Positions 26,666 through 35,295 of a stretch of DNA of 64,000 bases are shown here, one piece after another; the stretch's first letter is position 1; each line of letters opens with the position of its first letter. A program made the position numbers and the translations under genes. The notes beneath the pieces were generated by a model. The model was not told the DNA's origin and made no database searches. It was given only the letters and a program-made list of their open reading frames with translations. Source of the DNA: Candidatus Endomicrobium neocapritermitis (GTDB taxonomy: Bacteria; Elusimicrobiota; Endomicrobiia; Endomicrobiales; Endomicrobiaceae). The stretch is from contig WRJZ01000047.1 in NCBI GenBank assembly GCA_009778325.1, forward strand, positions 18,171 through 82,170, given 5' to 3'.

Positions 26666-28138
26666 ATGAAAGTTTTGGTTATAGGTTCCGGCGGAAGAGA
26701 GCATGCCATATGTTGGAAGTTGTATAGGCAAAGTCAGGAGCAGAATCGAGAGATTGAAATTTTTTGCGCTCCGGGAAATGTCGGGATTTCTTCATTTGCA
26801 AAATGTGTCAGCGCGGAAGACTTGAAAGAATGCGCAGGCGCCGGCTATTTTGAACAGCTTGCCGATTTTGCGAAAAAAAATAATATAACTTTTACTTTTG
26901 TCGGACCCGAAGTTCCTCTTGCGGAAGGCATTGTTGACTGTTTTGAAAATGAAGACTTAAAGATAATCGGCCCTTCAAAAGAGGCGGCTAAGCTTGAGTC
27001 AAGTAAAATTTATTCAAAAGAATTTATGAAAAAATACGGCATTCCGACAGCGGAATTTCATAAATTTTCAGATATAAACGAAGCGTTAAAATTTTTGGAA
27101 AGTTGGGAAGAAAATAACAAAGTAGTAGTAAAAGCCGACGGGCTTGCCGCAGGCAAAGGCGTTTATATGTGTAATGGGCGCGCAGATGCCGTAAATGCGG
27201 TTAAAGAAATGATGGCAAACAACGCTATGGGCGAAGCCGGGTCAAGCATTGTTATAGAAGAATTTATAGACGGTCAGGAGCTTTCTTACCTTGTTTTTAC
27301 CGACGGCATTGACTGTGTCATGATGCCTGCAGCGCAAGACCATAAAAGAAGAGATGATGGTGATAAAGGATTAAACACCGGCGGTATGGGAGCGTATTGC
27401 CCTGCGCCTTTGACCAACAAGAAAATAGACGGAAAAGCTTTAAAGGAAATAGTTAGGGAAACCATAGTTGAAAAAACGCTTGACGGAATAAAATCAGAAA
27501 AATTAGAGCATGAAAGTAAGGGATTAAAATATGAGTATAAAGGCATTATATATGTCGGCATAATTATGGATGGCAATGATAAACCCTATGTTCTTGAATA
27601 TAACTGTCGCTTCGGAGACCCTGAAACACAGGCTGTGTTGCCTTTGTTAAAAACTAATTTAGCCGATATTTGCCTTAAAATCCTTGATGGGAAACTCAAA
27701 GACATTAAAGATGAAATTGATTGGGAAGAAGATAAGGCGGCTGTGTGCGTTGTTTTAGCATCAGGCGATTATCCAGGAAAATGTGAAAAAAGTTATAAAA
27801 TTAGAGGACTTAAAGAGTTTTATGAGAAGAATAATCCTTTTAACAGTGATACTGATACCTTCATATTTCATTCAGGCACTACTTCGCTTAAGTGGGATGA
27901 AGACAATAAAAAAATAAGGTCTTTTGAGATTCCAAACTCATTCATGAGAGGAATTGAAGAATCGACGCCGTTATGTTATTTTACTTCCGGCGGGCGTGTG
28001 TTAGCCGTAACCTCTGTTGCAAAAGACATTCAGTCCGCGAGAGACAAAGTTTACTCTCTGGTGGGAAAAGGGAAGATGATAGAATTTGAAGGTATGCACT
28101 ATAGAGAAGATATAGCGAAAAAGGCAGTTAATAATTAA
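26666..28138 (+). CDS. purD: Phosphoribosylamine-glycine ligase
   Basis: 490 residues, longer than the usual 420-430. It joins glycine to phosphoribosylamine to make GAR. VLVIGSGGREHAI opens the protein, GPEVPLAEGI and KADGLAAGKGV are ATP-grasp landmarks, and EYNCRFGDPETQAVLP holds the metal ligands. The extra length comes from small insertions in the C-terminal half, where the codon use also looks less uniform (27500-27950). Its stop lies in a palindrome arm. Confidence 0.94.
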   Translation: MKVLVIGSGGREHAICWKLYRQSQEQNREIEIFCAPGNVGISSFAKCVSAEDLKECAGAGYFEQLADFAKKNNITFTFVGPEVPLAEGIVDCFENEDLKIIGPSKEAAKLESSKIYSKEFMKKYGIPTAEFHKFSDINEALKFLESWEENNKVVVKADGLAAGKGVYMCNGRADAVNAVKEMMANNAMGEAGSSIVIEEFIDGQELSYLVFTDGIDCVMMPAAQDHKRRDDGDKGLNTGGMGAYCPAPLTNKKIDGKALKEIVRETIVEKTLDGIKSEKLEHESKGLKYEYKGIIYVGIIMDGNDKPYVLEYNCRFGDPETQAVLPLLKTNLADICLKILDGKLKDIKDEIDWEEDKAAVCVVLASGDYPGKCEKSYKIRGLKEFYEKNNPFNSDTDTFIFHSGTTSLKWDEDNKKIRSFEIPNSFMRGIEESTPLCYFTSGGRVLAVTSVAKDIQSARDKVYSLVGKGKMIEFEGMHYREDIAKKAVNN

Positions 28139-28190
28139 CAATGAATAATGTCGGAGTTTCGCGTAAACGAAACACAATAATTGTTAATTA
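28127..28190. repeat. Short palindromic element, AATTAAC-type arms, single hairpin core
   Basis: taataattaacaatgaataatg is complementary to acaataattgttaatta. Only one core hairpin, GTTTCGCGTAAACGAAAC, is present, so it looks like a reduced version of the copies at 10783 and 19938. It covers the end of purD and the gap before purE. Confidence 0.8.
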
Positions 28191-28206
28191 GATATGGGAG
28201 CGTAAA

Positions 28207-28740
28207 ATGAGTGAAAGAATAGATGTAGCGGTTTTTGTAGGTTCGGATTCTGATCTTCCGGTTATTAATGAGACGGTAAAAACGCTTAAAGGCTTTGGTT
28301 TGGCATGCAGCATAAATGTTGCGTCAGCGCACAGAACGCCGGAGCATCTTAAACAATGCATACAAGGCTCCGTCAGTTCAGGCGTTAAAGTTTTTATTGC
28401 CGCAGCCGGAGTGTCGGCCGCTCTTCCGGGTGTTGTGGCTTCCGAAACAACGCTTCCGGTTATCGGCGTTCCGATGGAAGGAAAGAATTTATCCAGCATG
28501 GATTCTCTTTTTTCAATTGCCCAGATGCCTAACGGAATTCCCGTAGCATGTGTCGCAATCGGTAAAGCCGGGGCTGTTAACGCCGCCGTGCTTGCGGCTC
28601 AAATAATATCCGTGTCAAATGATTCCGTTAAAGAAAAGCTTGCGCAATACAGAAAACATATGGTTGAAGCAATAATAAAAAAAGATTTAAAACTTCAGAA
28701 AGACGGTATAGATGCGTATATAGAGGGAATGAAAAAATAA
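28207..28740 (+). CDS. purE: N5-carboxyaminoimidazole ribonucleotide mutase
   Basis: 177 residues. The class I PurE signature VGSDSDLPV near residue 11 and SAHRTPEHL near 39 are clear, as is AAGVSAALPGVVA. It interconverts N5-CAIR and CAIR in purine synthesis; a separate PurK would be expected elsewhere. The final A of its stop region overlaps the pyrR ATG. Confidence 0.94.
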   Translation: MSERIDVAVFVGSDSDLPVINETVKTLKGFGLACSINVASAHRTPEHLKQCIQGSVSSGVKVFIAAAGVSAALPGVVASETTLPVIGVPMEGKNLSSMDSLFSIAQMPNGIPVACVAIGKAGAVNAAVLAAQIISVSNDSVKEKLAQYRKHMVEAIIKKDLKLQKDGIDAYIEGMKK

Positions 28741-29273
28741 TGACACAGGTTATTTTAGATTCAAAAGCCGTAAATAAAGCTATAAACGAGATTGCAAAAG
28801 AAATCGTAAAGAAAAATAAAGATATATCCGAGCTCGCTTTTATCGGCATACATACGAAGGGCGTTTTTATCGCCCAAAGGCTGCTTGAAGAAACTGCCAA
28901 ACTTCTGAAAGCTAATCCCGAGCATATTCCTTTCGGGACTATCGATATTACGCTTTACAGGGATGATTTGGACGATTTCGGTTCTGACATGCCCGTGATT
29001 AAGGATACGATTATTCCTTTTGATATAAGCCAGAAAAATATAATTTTAGTCGACGATGTTTTATATACCGGCAGAACCGTGCGCGCCGCTTTGGATATTC
29101 TTACAGATTTCGGCAGGCCAAAATGCATACAGCTTGCGGTTTTGGTTGACAAGGGGTTTAGAGAGCTGCCTATTGAAGCAAATTATGTTGGCGTAAAATA
29201 TGAAAGCAAAGAGAATATAAAAGTAGAGTGCGTCGAGATAGAAAAGGAAGATAAAGTAATTCTTTTAAAATAA
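28740..29273 (+). CDS. pyrR: Pyrimidine operon regulator / uracil phosphoribosyltransferase PyrR
   Basis: 177 residues. The PRPP-binding loop IILVDDVLYTGRTVRAALD and the YRDDLDDFG segment identify PyrR rather than a plain hypoxanthine phosphoribosyltransferase. In Gram-positives PyrR binds pyr leader RNA in response to UMP/UTP; it precedes pyrB-pyrC-pyrK-pyrD-pyrF-pyrE here, so it may do the same. No classic PyrR binding loop was found in the short gap before pyrB, so regulation here is unproven. Confidence 0.93.
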   Translation: MTQVILDSKAVNKAINEIAKEIVKKNKDISELAFIGIHTKGVFIAQRLLEETAKLLKANPEHIPFGTIDITLYRDDLDDFGSDMPVIKDTIIPFDISQKNIILVDDVLYTGRTVRAALDILTDFGRPKCIQLAVLVDKGFRELPIEANYVGVKYESKENIKVECVEIEKEDKVILLK

Positions 29274-29291
29274 ATTCATACGAGGAAAAAC

Positions 29292-30260
29292 ATGTCCCTT
29301 AACCGCAAAGATTTGCTTGGTTTGGAACATTTTGACAAAAAAGACCTGCAAACAGTTTTAGATTCGGTGAAACCTTTTAAAAGCCTTTTTACAAGATCGG
29401 TTAAAAAAGCGCCTACATTAATAGGAAAAACAGTAGTCACTCTTTTCTATGAACCTTCCACAAGAACAAGAACTTCATTTGAAATTGCCGCTAAAAGACT
29501 TTCGGCTGACGTTGTAAATATTGCCGTAAACACTTCCAGCGTGGTAAAAGGCGAAAGCCTTATAGATACGGGAAAAACCATGGAAGCAATGAAAGCCGAT
29601 TATATTATTATCAGGCATTCTCTTGCCGGCGCGCCTGACGTACTTGCAAGAAATCTGAATGCTTCTGTCATAAACGCGGGAGACGGATTCCACGAGCACC
29701 CTACACAGGGGCTTTTAGATTTATATACGATGTATGAAAAAAAGAAAAAAATCGCCGGACTAAAAGTTTTATTGGTCGGCGATATTTTACATTCAAGAGT
29801 GGCAAAATCCAATATTTGGGCTTTGACGAAAATGGGCGCTGAAGTTGCTGTTGCCGGGCCGCCGACGCTCATTCCTTCAAAAATTGCGGACTTGGGCGTT
29901 AAGATATACTATGATTTGGACGAAGCGATAAAAAACGTTGATGTCGTAAATATTTTAAGAATACAACTTGAACGCCAGCAGGAAAATTTGTTTCCGTCGG
30001 TACACGAATATGTGGAGCTTTATCAGGTTACAAAAGAAAGGCTGGGGCTTGCCAAGCCTGATGTCATGATAATGCATCCCGGACCCATGAACAGAGGAAT
30101 AGAAATTGCTTCCGATGTCGCGGATAGTCCGGCGGCGGTTATAAACGAACAGGTCACAAACGGAATTGCCGTCAGAATGGCGGTTTTATATTTGTTGGCT
30201 CCTAAAAAACGGCAATTACGAATGACGAATGACGAATTACGAACGGCAAAAAACAATTAA
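29292..30260 (+). CDS. pyrB: Aspartate carbamoyltransferase catalytic subunit
   Basis: 322 residues. EPSTRTRTSFEIAAKRL is the carbamoyl-phosphate loop, HPTQGLLDLYT and HPGPMNRGIEI the aspartate-binding parts. It forms carbamoyl-aspartate, the first committed pyrimidine step. No pyrI regulatory subunit is nearby. The C-terminal 15 or so residues (after LLAPKKRQ, LRMTNDELRTAKNN) are encoded by a palindrome arm rather than by family sequence. Confidence 0.95.
   Translation: MSLNRKDLLGLEHFDKKDLQTVLDSVKPFKSLFTRSVKKAPTLIGKTVVTLFYEPSTRTRTSFEIAAKRLSADVVNIAVNTSSVVKGESLIDTGKTMEAMKADYIIIRHSLAGAPDVLARNLNASVINAGDGFHEHPTQGLLDLYTMYEKKKKIAGLKVLLVGDILHSRVAKSNIWALTKMGAEVAVAGPPTLIPSKIADLGVKIYYDLDEAIKNVDVVNILRIQLERQQENLFPSVHEYVELYQVTKERLGLAKPDVMIMHPGPMNRGIEIASDVADSPAAVINEQVTNGIAVRMAVLYLLAPKKRQLRMTNDELRTAKNN
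30211..30258. repeat. AATTACG-type arm forming the pyrB 3' end
   Basis: ggcaattacgaatgacgaat, then gacgaattacgaacggcaaa: a left arm and the start of a loop with no right arm. It is read in frame as the last residues of PyrB. Confidence 0.75.
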
Positions 30261-30282
30261 AAATATAAACAGGTGAGGAAAA

Positions 30283-31575
30283 ATGCGCCTTCAAATTAAG
30301 AACATAAGAATAATAGATCCGTCGCAAAATTTAGATAAAACCGGCGAGATTTTCGCGGAAAACGGAAAAATTGTTTTAAAACTTTCCGGACCCGCAGATA
30401 CGATTATTGACGGTGAAGGCAAGATAGCTTCACCGGGTTTTATAGACGTTCACGCGCATTTAAGAGAACCGGGGCAGGAAGGCAAAGAAACGATTTACAG
30501 CGGAACAAGAGCGGCCGCTCGCGGCGGAATAACCACGGTTTTATGTATGCCTAATACAAAGCCGGTTGTGGATAATGCCCCGACCGTAGAGTTTATTTTG
30601 CTTAAAGCGCAGAAAGAAGGTCTTGTGAATGTTTTTCCCGTGGGATGCGCGACTAAAGGTTCCTTGGGCGCTGAACTTTCAGAGATAGGAGTTCTTAAAA
30701 AAGCTGGAATAGTAGGCGTAAGCGACGACGGGATGCCGATTTCAAATTCGCAGATAATGCGCCGCACTTTGGAATATACGAAGATGTTTAAGCTTCCGGT
30801 TATTTCGCACAGCGAAGATAAAGAGCTGAGTAAAAACGGTGTTATGAATGAAGGGAAGAATTCCATGATTTTAGGTTTGAGAGGAATTCCCCGTCAGGCT
30901 GAAGAAGTTATGATAAGCCGCGATATAATGCTTGCGGAGCTTACGGGCGGATATCTGCATATTGCGCACGCTTCGACGGAAGGTTCTATTGAGCTTGTAA
31001 GGCAGGCGAAAAAGAAAGGTTTAAACGTTACGGCTGAGACATGCCCTCATTATTTTACTTTGACTGACGATACCGTGAAAGTTTATGACGCGAATACAAA
31101 AATGAATCCGCCGTTGAGAGAAGAACGCGATGTCGAAGCTATAAAGAGAGGCCTTGCGGACGGTACAATTGACTGCATAGCAACCGACCATGCTCCTCAT
31201 ACGCAAGAAGATAAAAATAAAGAGTTTGACCTTGCGCCGTTTGGAATAATAGGTTTTGAAACTATGTTTAGCCTTGTTTTGAACGAACTTGTCGACAAAA
31301 ATGTTTTAACGCTGAACGAGGCTATAGCAAAAATGTCCGTAAATCCCGCAAAAATTTTTAGTCTTGAAGGCCGCGGATCTCTTAAAGAAGGAAGTCATGC
31401 CGATATTACGATAATAGATACGAAATATTCTTATGAATTTAATAAAGAAAATATATTGTCAAAAAGTAAAAACTCGCCTTTTTTGGGAAGGAAGTTTAAA
31501 GGCGGGGTTGCGATGACAATAGTCGCGGGAGAAATAGTTTGGTCGTTAAAAGATGGGATAAAAGCTGCGAAATAA
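30283..31575 (+). CDS. pyrC: Dihydroorotase
   Basis: 430 residues, a class I enzyme. DVHAHLREPG carries the HXH zinc ligands, ISHSEDKEL and IAHASTEGSIEL supply further His ligands, and TDHAPHTQED carries the catalytic Asp. It cyclises carbamoyl-aspartate to dihydroorotate. GTGAGGA precedes the ATG. Its last codons overlap the likely TTG start of pyrK. Confidence 0.95.
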   Translation: MRLQIKNIRIIDPSQNLDKTGEIFAENGKIVLKLSGPADTIIDGEGKIASPGFIDVHAHLREPGQEGKETIYSGTRAAARGGITTVLCMPNTKPVVDNAPTVEFILLKAQKEGLVNVFPVGCATKGSLGAELSEIGVLKKAGIVGVSDDGMPISNSQIMRRTLEYTKMFKLPVISHSEDKELSKNGVMNEGKNSMILGLRGIPRQAEEVMISRDIMLAELTGGYLHIAHASTEGSIELVRQAKKKGLNVTAETCPHYFTLTDDTVKVYDANTKMNPPLREERDVEAIKRGLADGTIDCIATDHAPHTQEDKNKEFDLAPFGIIGFETMFSLVLNELVDKNVLTLNEAIAKMSVNPAKIFSLEGRGSLKEGSHADITIIDTKYSYEFNKENILSKSKNSPFLGRKFKGGVAMTIVAGEIVWSLKDGIKAAK

Positions 31576-32315
31576 TATCTAATAAACGCATTTGTTCAAA
31601 TTATTTTGAGCTTAAAATAAAATCACCTTTGTTTGCCGGTAAATGTGTTCCGGGGCAGTTTTTTATGATAACTGTTCCTGGCGTTTTTTTACGCCGTCCG
31701 ATAAGCGTTCACGACTGCGGAAAAAATCACGCGGCATTTTTATATAAAGTCGCCGGAAAAGGAACAAAAATATTATCGGGAATTAAAAACGGAGAAATAT
31801 CGCTGCTCGGCCCTTTGGGAAACGGATATGATTTAAATCTGCCAAAGAACTCAGAGCCCGTGATAGTAGCCGGCGGAACAGGAATTGCGTCAGTGCATTT
31901 TTTAGCGGCAAAATTAAAAAGAAGCGGCACGCTCTTTTACGGCGCAGCAAGCAAAGAAGATTTACTTTGTTTGGGACAATTTAAAAAGCTCGGCTGGAAA
32001 ACGGTTTTAGCCACTGACGACGGTTCAAAAGGACATAAAGGCTTTATAACGGACATATTAAAAGAAAAAATTACGAATTACGAATTACGAATTACGAATA
32101 AAAAACCGATTTTATTTGTTTGCGGGCCCACTCCTATGATGAAAGCCGTTCTTAAAATAGCAAGAGAAAACAATATAAGCGGATATGTTTCACTTGAAGA
32201 AAAAATGGCGTGCGGCATAGGAAACTGCCAGGGATGCGCTGTAAAGATTAACGGCGTCAATAAAATGACATGCAAAGACGGACCTGTATTTAAAATTGAT
32301 GAAGTTGAGATATAA
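31539..32315 (+). CDS. pyrK: Dihydroorotate dehydrogenase electron transfer subunit
   Basis: 258 residues. I accept TTG 31539 because GGGAG lies seven bases upstream and no ATG is available near the domain start; this overlaps pyrC by 37 bases. FAD-binding RRPISVHD, NAD-binding VAGGTGIASVHFLAAKL, and CGIGNCQGCAVK plus a final Cys for the 2Fe-2S cluster are clear. It passes electrons from PyrD to NAD. An ITNYELRITN stretch (about residues 178-187) is encoded by an AATTACG-type repeat inserted within the gene. Confidence 0.92.
   Translation: MVVKRWDKSCEIISNKRICSNYFELKIKSPLFAGKCVPGQFFMITVPGVFLRRPISVHDCGKNHAAFLYKVAGKGTKILSGIKNGEISLLGPLGNGYDLNLPKNSEPVIVAGGTGIASVHFLAAKLKRSGTLFYGAASKEDLLCLGQFKKLGWKTVLATDDGSKGHKGFITDILKEKITNYELRITNKKPILFVCGPTPMMKAVLKIARENNISGYVSLEEKMACGIGNCQGCAVKINGVNKMTCKDGPVFKIDEVEI
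32070..32099. repeat. AATTACG-type heptamer array inside pyrK
   Basis: Four tandem heptamers (attacga) in frame with pyrK, encoding NYELRITN-type residues. It lies on a surface-loop position before the FVCGPTPM block, so the enzyme can plausibly tolerate it. Confidence 0.85.
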
Positions 32316-32324
32316 AGGATAATT

Positions 32325-33095
32325 ATGCCAAATATTTATGAAGACAAAAACATAGAAACAGATAAATTAAAAAAGGTAATTGATTCTTTTCGTCCTTTTT
32401 CACAAAAAATTATTAAAAATTTTCAGGAATATTATCGTATCGGTTTTACATATACAAGTAATGCTTTGGAAGGAAATTCTTTGACGGAATCTGAAACAAA
32501 GGTAGTTATTGAGGACGGCATTACTATCGGAGGAAAATCTATAAGAGAGATTAATGAAGCTCTCGGACACAGTGAAGCATATACTTTCCTTGAAAAGTTA
32601 TCTTCTGAAGATACAATTACGGAAAATGATATTCTTGAATTACATAGATTATTTTATTACAGAATAGACGCAAACAATGCCGGCAAATACAGAATCGAGC
32701 AGGTTTTTATATCCGGAACAGATTTTTTACCGCCTAAATCTAAAGATGTACCTATATTTATGAAAGAATTTGTTTCTAAAATGTCTGTATGGAAAGCGGA
32801 ATTACATCCTGTGCATTATGCCGCAAAACTTCATGAAAGAATAGCTTCCATACATCCTTTTATTGACGGAAATGGAAGAGTTGCCAGACTTGTAATGAAC
32901 ATTGCTCTTTTACAGGCGGGGTATGTTATAGCTATAATTCCTCCGATATTGCGCAGTGATTATATATCTTCTATAAGATTGGCTAATAAAGGCAAAATGG
33001 AATTTTTTTATAATTTTATTTCATCTATGGAGTATGAAAATATTAGAGATTATACAAGAATGTTAAAATATGCGAATGAAGATGGAAATAAATAA
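32325..33095 (+). CDS. Fic-domain protein (predicted AMP-transferase), class II autoinhibited
   Basis: 256 residues. The Fic motif HPFIDGNGR is at 177-185, with catalytic His177. An inhibitory helix motif of the S-x-x-x-E-G form, SNALEG, is at 45-50, which is the class II (N-terminal) arrangement where Glu49 would block ATP binding. Such proteins AMPylate or deAMPylate targets; some are orphan toxins. It sits between pyrK and pyrD, where it does not belong metabolically, so it is probably an accessory insertion. The target is unknown and no separate antitoxin is adjacent. Confidence 0.9.
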   Translation: MPNIYEDKNIETDKLKKVIDSFRPFSQKIIKNFQEYYRIGFTYTSNALEGNSLTESETKVVIEDGITIGGKSIREINEALGHSEAYTFLEKLSSEDTITENDILELHRLFYYRIDANNAGKYRIEQVFISGTDFLPPKSKDVPIFMKEFVSKMSVWKAELHPVHYAAKLHERIASIHPFIDGNGRVARLVMNIALLQAGYVIAIIPPILRSDYISSIRLANKGKMEFFYNFISSMEYENIRDYTRMLKYANEDGNK

Positions 33096-33099
33096 AGCT

Positions 33100-34011
33100 A
33101 TGAAACCAGATTTAAGCGTTGATTTTGCGGGAATAAAATTAAAAAATCCGATTCTTACGGCATCGGGAACTTTTGGTTACGGCTATGAACTTGCCGGTTT
33201 AATTCCTTTGAAAAAGCTTGGCGGCATTATCACAAAAACGATAACGCTTGAGCCAAGGCCGGGAAACCCGCAGCCCAGAATTGCCGAGGTGGAAAGCGGA
33301 ATGCTTAATACGATAGGGCTTCAAAATATCGGCGTTAAAGCGTTTGTCGAAGAGCCGCTTGAAAAATTATCTAAAACAGGCATTCCTGTTTTTGTAAGCG
33401 TGGCAGGCGCTTGCGTTTCGGATTATGTAGAAGCTGCCAAAATATTGAAAACACGCGAATGCGTGTCGGCCATAGAATTAAATTTATCCTGCCCGAATTT
33501 AAAGAAAAAAATACTCTGTCACGATTTGCCTTTGATGACTGATGTTATAAAGCAGGTTAAAAAAGTTTCAAAAGTTCCGGTAATCGCAAAACTTTCGCCG
33601 CTTGTTGCCGATATTGCGGAACTTGCTTTAATTGCTCAAAATGCCGGAGCTGACGGCGTAACGTTGACAAATACTTATCCGGCGATGGCGATAGATATAA
33701 AAACTTTTAAATCAAAGCTTTCGACGGTTAAAGGCGGAATGTCAGGCCCGTGCGTTAAGCCTATGTCGATAAGATGTGTTTACGACGCGTATCCTGATTT
33801 AAAAATTCCTATAATCGGATGCGGAGGAATAATGACAGGCGAAGACGCTGTTGAATTTATGCTTGCCGGCGCGGCTGCCGTAAGCGTAGGCACTGCGAGT
33901 TTGGTTGAACCCGGATGTCTTATAAAGATAATTGACGGAATTGAAAACATACTAAAGGAAAAAAATATAAAATCAGTTAAAGACATAAGAGGAAGAATTC
34001 ATAATGAATAA
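33100..34011 (+). CDS. pyrD: Dihydroorotate dehydrogenase, class 1B catalytic subunit
   Basis: 303 residues from ATG 33100 (MKPDLSVDFAGIKLKNP, the usual family start); upstream in-frame ATGs at 33070-33082 overlap the fic gene. TASGTFGYG, NTIGLQNIG, ELNLSCPN and GCGGIMTGEDAVEFMLAGA mark the FMN-binding barrel. It oxidises dihydroorotate to orotate with PyrK. It overlaps pyrF by eight bases. Confidence 0.94.
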   Translation: MKPDLSVDFAGIKLKNPILTASGTFGYGYELAGLIPLKKLGGIITKTITLEPRPGNPQPRIAEVESGMLNTIGLQNIGVKAFVEEPLEKLSKTGIPVFVSVAGACVSDYVEAAKILKTRECVSAIELNLSCPNLKKKILCHDLPLMTDVIKQVKKVSKVPVIAKLSPLVADIAELALIAQNAGADGVTLTNTYPAMAIDIKTFKSKLSTVKGGMSGPCVKPMSIRCVYDAYPDLKIPIIGCGGIMTGEDAVEFMLAGAAAVSVGTASLVEPGCLIKIIDGIENILKEKNIKSVKDIRGRIHNE

Positions 34012-34648
34012 GACAATTTTAGCTTTAGATGTTTATGATTTTAAGAAAGCGGAAAAACTTGTGAAAGATACGAGTCCGTACATAGATATTTATAAAGTCG
34101 GGCCCATACTTTTTTTACAGTCGGGAAAAGAGATAATAAAAATGATCAAAGATAATGGGAAACAAGTGTTTTTGGATTTAAAATTCCATGATATACCTGC
34201 AACTGTTCAACGCGCGGTTGAGTCTGCTAAAGATTTGGGAATATACAGCCTGACGGTTCATTCCGCAGGCGGCGAAGAAATGCTTAAGGCCGCCGCCGGA
34301 GTCAAAGACAGGCCTAAAATTTGGGCTGTGACGGTTTTGACAAGCCAAGTAACTGTTCCGGAAGAAGTCATAAAAAGGGCGAAACTCGCCAAATTATGCG
34401 GAGCTGACGGAGTTATTTCTTCACCGCTTGAAATAGAATTGATAAAAAAAGAATGCGGTAAAGAATTTAATGTTGTGACTCCCGGCATTCGTCCGGCAAA
34501 AGCGGATGATGACCAGAAAAGGGTTGCAACTCCAGAACTTGCGGTAAAAGCGGGAGCTGATTTTATTGTAGTGGGAAGACCTGTTCTTGAAGCTGCAAAT
34601 CCGGCTGAAGCGGCAAAAAATATATATGAGTCTATAAAAGGGATATAA
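34004..34648 (+). CDS. pyrF: Orotidine 5'-phosphate decarboxylase
   Basis: 214 residues. LDLKFHDIPATV is the catalytic Asp-Lys-Asp motif. GIRPAKADDDQKR is the phosphate-gripper region, and GADFIVVGRPV the C-terminal phosphate loop. It produces UMP from OMP. Its stop is one base before the pyrE ATG. Confidence 0.95.
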   Translation: MNKTILALDVYDFKKAEKLVKDTSPYIDIYKVGPILFLQSGKEIIKMIKDNGKQVFLDLKFHDIPATVQRAVESAKDLGIYSLTVHSAGGEEMLKAAAGVKDRPKIWAVTVLTSQVTVPEEVIKRAKLAKLCGADGVISSPLEIELIKKECGKEFNVVTPGIRPAKADDDQKRVATPELAVKAGADFIVVGRPVLEAANPAEAAKNIYESIKGI

Positions 34649-34649
34649 G

Positions 34650-35225
34650 ATGAATCAGAGTGAAGTAAGTGAATTGTTTAAAAAAAATAAAGCATTGCTT
34701 AACGGACATTTTTTATTGTCGAGCGGGTTGCATTCCGATACTTATTTTCAGTCGGCATTAATTTTACAGCATCCGAAAGAAGCTGAAAAGCTTGCCCGGG
34801 AACTTGTGAAACAAATAAACGAAAAAGGGATAAAGATTGACGCCGTAGTATCTCCGGCGATGGGCGGAATTATAATAGGTCATGAAGTTGCGAGAGCGCT
34901 TGTGGTAAGGGCGGTATTTACCGAGAGAGTTGACGGGAAAGTAACTCTTAGAAGAGGATTTTCAATCGGTAAAAATGAGAAAATTATTGTTGTTGAAGAC
35001 GTGATTACTACAGGGCTGTCGACGAAGGAAGTTATAGATTCCATTACGCCGTTAGGAGCAAATGTCGTTGCCGTGGCTTCGCTTGTTGACAGAAGCGCCG
35101 GTAAAGTTGACTTCGGCGTTACGAGATTTTCTTTATTGAGCCTTGATGTAAAAAGCTATAAGGCGCAAGAGTGTCCTTTATGCAAAGATGGCAGCGCTGC
35201 CGTAAAACCGGGAAGCAGAAAATAA
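34650..35225 (+). CDS. pyrE: Orotate phosphoribosyltransferase
   Basis: 191 residues. The PRPP loop IIVVEDVITTGLSTKEVI and the YFQSALILQ / SPAMGGIIIGHEVA segments identify PyrE. It makes OMP from orotate. Two cysteines near the end (ECPLC) may be a small metal or redox site. It closes the pyrimidine run; purM follows with its own candidate promoter. Confidence 0.94.
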   Translation: MNQSEVSELFKKNKALLNGHFLLSSGLHSDTYFQSALILQHPKEAEKLARELVKQINEKGIKIDAVVSPAMGGIIIGHEVARALVVRAVFTERVDGKVTLRRGFSIGKNEKIIVVEDVITTGLSTKEVIDSITPLGANVVAVASLVDRSAGKVDFGVTRFSLLSLDVKSYKAQECPLCKDGSAAVKPGSRK

Positions 35226-35230
35226 ATAAA

Positions 35231-35259
35231 GTGTCAATAAAGCGTTAATATGCTAGAAT
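35231..35259 (+). promoter_or_regulatory. Candidate promoter for purM and downstream genes
   Basis: GTGTCA at 35231-35236, 17-base spacer and TAGAAT at 35254-35259, with TG in the extended -10 position (35251-35252). The -35 is weak; the -10 is good. It stands in the 70-base gap between pyrE and purM. Confidence 0.45.
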
Positions 35260-35295
35260 ATGAAAACAAGACAAAGTGCAAAAAGGAGATTTTAA

